This document shows, piece after piece, positions 31,107 through 33,225 of a DNA stretch of 33,225 nucleotides; position 1 is the stretch's first letter; each line of letters starts with the position of its first letter. The notes under the pieces were generated by a model. It ran no database searches and was not told where the DNA came from. It was given only the letters and a program-made list of their open reading frames with translations. This stretch comes from Acidimicrobiia bacterium. GTDB taxonomy: Bacteria > Actinomycetota > Acidimicrobiia > Acidimicrobiales > Aldehydirespiratoraceae. Made by a program: the position numbers and the translations under genes. Location of the stretch: positions 1-33,225 of the forward strand of contig JAUIML010000013.1 of the NCBI GenBank assembly GCA_030432715.1, read 5' to 3'.

Positions 31107-32220
31107 GGCGGCGCACCGGCCGGATGGCGCTCCCGGTGCCGACGCGGCCCGATTCGGTCACGCTCAACGAGCTCGCCGCAGCCGCTGCCGCGAAGCGCTG
31201 AGCAACTGTTGCCGCGGCCGCCCGCACCGGGCCCTCGCCCAGGGATTGACCCACGACGTCAGCGAACGCGTCGATCCCGTCGGGCCGATCCCAGCTCTCC
31301 ACATCGGCGAGTAGCTGGGTCACCCAGGCATCGAAGTGCGCCTTGCGGCCCTCGTGGGTGTTCCACTTATCGGCGAAGTTCTCTTCCTCATGGGCCGGGT
31401 TCGGGACCCACCACTCGCCATCGCGGATCTCGATCGCTCCGGTCAGTCCCGCCGCGACCTTGCGGTAGGTCTCGTACACGTCGAAGTCGCCACCGTACGC
31501 TCGGCCAGCCAGTGTCGTGATCAAAATCGATGGCGGCTTCTCGCCGGGGTTGTCGGCGAAGAACTCGTCGCGATGCAGCTTGAGGAGCTGGACCGCCCGC
31601 TGCAGCGGGGTCCGCACCAGCCATCGGGGGACGTCTTCGACCTCGCGAGCCAGGGCCTCGCCGAGGCGAGCCCGGGCGACAGCGACGGTGTCGCCCATCA
31701 CGTTCCAGAACCAGTCGGCGTAGCCGATTGGGTTGCTGTGCTGCCACTCTCGAAGGTCTCGGTCTGACAACAACACCGCTTCCGGTGCGCCGTCGTCGTC
31801 GGGGATGACCGGGACCACGTCCATGTGGAACGCGTCGTCGGGATAGACCAGCGTCCAGCATCGCCCCTTCTCCTCAAGTTCCGGTGAGCCGTTGAGGTCG
31901 CCTCGCTCGGCGATGTAGGCGTCGAGCAGCTCCTTGGCTTGGGCGCGCAGTTCGGCTTGGGTGACCGACGTCTTGGCGATCGGGCGGAGGAAGACCAGGT
32001 CGATGTCGAAACCGCTGTCACGATTCGGGCGCAGCACAGTTCCGAGCCGAAAGGACCCTTGCGGGTACACGTCGGGATCGCCGATGCCGTACTCCACGAG
32101 CCACTCCCCCAGGTCCTCATACAACGCAACGGCTCGCTCGAACTGCTCGGGGGTGAGGTCGAGCGTGTCGACCGTGGCTTCGAGCAGGGACGAGATGATC
32201 GGTGCGTCAGGTTCAGACAT
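31087..32220 (-). CDS. CBASS CD-NTase (cGAS/DncV-like nucleotidyltransferase)
   Basis: The product is 377 aa. The NTase core has GSFRLGTVLRP (G55, S56), FDIDLV (D72, D74) and the third carboxylate in FHMDVVPVIP (D134). After phage infection such enzymes make a cyclic oligonucleotide from NTPs, here probably cGAMP-like since the effector is a patatin; the actual product cannot be read off. An OAS1-C-like helical part follows (TPLQRAVQLLKLHRDEFF). The C-terminus ends RPVRRHDFYGE; in type II systems the extreme C-terminus of the CD-NTase is the conjugated end. The ATG overlaps the capV stop by 8 nt. Confidence 0.92.
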   Translation of the reverse strand: MSEPDAPIISSLLEATVDTLDLTPEQFERAVALYEDLGEWLVEYGIGDPDVYPQGSFRLGTVLRPNRDSGFDIDLVFLRPIAKTSVTQAELRAQAKELLDAYIAERGDLNGSPELEEKGRCWTLVYPDDAFHMDVVPVIPDDDGAPEAVLLSDRDLREWQHSNPIGYADWFWNVMGDTVAVARARLGEALAREVEDVPRWLVRTPLQRAVQLLKLHRDEFFADNPGEKPPSILITTLAGRAYGGDFDVYETYRKVAAGLTGAIEIRDGEWWVPNPAHEEENFADKWNTHEGRKAHFDAWVTQLLADVESWDRPDGIDAFADVVGQSLGEGPVRAAAATVAQRFAAAAAASSLSVTESGRVGTGSAIRPVRRHDFYGE

Positions 32221-33175
32221 GCACTTTCTCCTGGGTATGGAACGGTTCGTAGGGAGCGGGAGTATGGGCGAACAGCTCCCCGAGCTCGGGGGAGCGGTTG
32301 CGGCTCTCGGCGTGGGCCCGGCCGATGAGCTCGGTCGCCGTTACCCGGTCGAGCGATTGAGTGCCCTCGGCGATGGTCGCGTCGACTCGGATCACGTTTG
32401 AGCGGCCGACGATGAGCGCCGCGTGGCTTGTCGCTGCCAGAGTTTGGCCGCGCAGGACGATGTCGAGCCCGGCGCGGCGCCAGGCGAGGAGACCGCCTCG
32501 GTCGAGGCTGGTCGGTCGGTTGCGGAGCTCGGTGGTGGTGCCAACGTTCAGGACGCGGATACGGCCGCGGTCTCCGCCGAGGCGGTCGAAGCACTCGGCA
32601 ACGCCGACCATGGTTGGGTTGTTGGCCCAGACGCCGCCGTCGATGAGGCGGTGGTGCTCGACGGTGGCCGCTGGCAGGTAGGTCGGCGCAGCGGTGGTGG
32701 CCATCGCGACGTCGACGGCTCGTACTCGCCAGTCGCGTCGAAGCTCTTGGTGGTGCGGTGTTCGGAATAGGTGCACGTGATCCGCCGCCAGGTCATAAGC
32801 CGGGATGGCGAGGCGGAGCTGGGAGTGCCCGAGCACTGCGTCGCCGAACTGTTCTTCGAGCACGGCTCGTAGTCCGTCGGGGTCATATCGCGGTGCCCGC
32901 AGGCCGCGGAGCGGACCGCGTCGCGGCGGAAAGATCTCGCGGTGATGGGAGACGTAGAGGTCGAGCAGCTCGGCGGGCCGGTGTCCAAGTCCGAGCCCGA
33001 GTGCGAGCAAGCCGCCGGTCGAGGTGCCCACGACGAGGTCGAAGTGGTCGCCGATGCGGGTGCCGAAGTCTTCTTCCCACGCGGCGAGGGTTGCGGCGGC
33101 GAACATGCCTTTGAGTCCGCCGCCGTCCAAGCTCAGGACCTGAAGCTGGGTGTTGTCCTGCGTTGTGGGATCCAT
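32213..33175 (-). CDS. capV: CBASS effector: patatin-like phospholipase
   Basis: The product is 320 aa. The oxyanion loop is LDGGGLKGMF (16-25), the nucleophile elbow VGTSTGG (49-55) with S52, and the dyad aspartate D179 is in LIDGGVWANNP. The protein has no signal peptide, so it acts from the cytosol on the inner leaflet. CapV effectors bind the cyclic nucleotide made by the CD-NTase and destroy membrane phospholipids, killing the infected cell. It is the first of three overlapping genes. A possible upstream gene stops 4 nt before its ATG. Confidence 0.92.
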   Translation of the reverse strand: MDPTTQDNTQLQVLSLDGGGLKGMFAAATLAAWEEDFGTRIGDHFDLVVGTSTGGLLALGLGLGHRPAELLDLYVSHHREIFPPRRGPLRGLRAPRYDPDGLRAVLEEQFGDAVLGHSQLRLAIPAYDLAADHVHLFRTPHHQELRRDWRVRAVDVAMATTAAPTYLPAATVEHHRLIDGGVWANNPTMVGVAECFDRLGGDRGRIRVLNVGTTTELRNRPTSLDRGGLLAWRRAGLDIVLRGQTLAATSHAALIVGRSNVIRVDATIAEGTQSLDRVTATELIGRAHAESRNRSPELGELFAHTPAPYEPFHTQEKVHV

Positions 33176-33179
33176 GGCG

Positions 33180-33225
33180 CTACTTGGTGTCGCGAGGTGG
33201 GAAGGGATCGTTGCCCGGGGCGACG
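33180..33225 (-). CDS. Possible 3' end of an upstream operon gene
   Basis: Only 46 nt are present. On the minus strand one frame reads VAPGNDPFPPRDTK and stops at TAG (33180-33182), 4 nt before capV. The tight spacing suggests a fourth co-transcribed gene, but nothing can be said of its function, and the open frame could be chance. Confidence 0.3.
   Translation of the reverse strand, partial: VAPGNDPFPPRDTK

Noticed and set aside
1-33225. CRISPR arrays, tRNA, rRNA, or transposase genes
   Set aside because: No regularly spaced repeats, no tRNA cloverleaf or rRNA sequence and no transposase or integrase motif was seen on either strand.

Overview
The window is GC-rich DNA (roughly 70% by eye) whose gene content points to an actinobacterium, most likely of the Acidimicrobiia (Ilumatobacter-like). 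The grounds are the PPOX/F420-type flavoprotein, a TIGR03086 (mycothiol-type) protein, Actinobacteria-style SLH repeats on an exported enzyme, many crotonase and CoA-transferase genes, and many starts that look leaderless. This assignment is inference from gene content; no rRNA is present to settle it.

Layout. 1-4309: one-carbon and serine metabolism, with the 3' half of fhs, a serA-like dehydrogenase overlapping a DUF1015 gene, and folD. 4362-5558: a class III CoA-transferase. 5661-13572: a surface-glycan cluster with an ABC exporter, two unrelated sulfotransferase-like genes, three family-2 glycosyltransferases, an FkbM methyltransferase on the opposite strand and a class I methyltransferase. 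13582-15189: an SF2 helicase with a C-terminal zinc site. 15208-18059: two crotonases flanking a PPOX protein and a small membrane protein. 18190-21388: an orphan PhnD-like binding protein convergent with an exported 5'-nucleotidase carrying three SLH repeats, which looks like a phosphorus theme. 21524-24014: a crotonase, a CoA-transferase and a DUF3293 protein in one operon. 24083-26397: small or stress-type genes (cysteine-rich mini-protein, SRPBCC protein, dienelactone hydrolase, lipoprotein). 26550-28558: two convergent PPK2 polyphosphate kinases, one preceded by a 53-codon gene. 28623-30275: a TIGR03086 protein divergent from a WYL regulator, with a dyad between them.

30395-33225 is the most interesting part. 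A chromosomal acyl-CoA dehydrogenase gene survives only as its last 24 codons. At the break (about 30470) foreign-looking sequence begins: direct and inverted repeats, then an overlapping three-gene operon on the minus strand consisting of a patatin-like phospholipase (CapV type), a cGAS/DncV-like nucleotidyltransferase and a stand-alone E2-like protein with a candidate catalytic Cys89. This is an anti-phage CBASS of the short type II (E2-only) form, apparently sitting at the left edge of an integrated element that continues beyond the window.

Two cross-cutting patterns stand out. Eight starts have a TANNNT hexamer exactly 6 nt upstream (a ninth 7 nt, a tenth 9 nt), implying leaderless mRNAs. 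Several convergent gene pairs meet on short palindromes, two of which contain both stop codons symmetrically. The first ~60 bases (40% GC) do not match the fhs reading frame they run into and look like an assembly seam.
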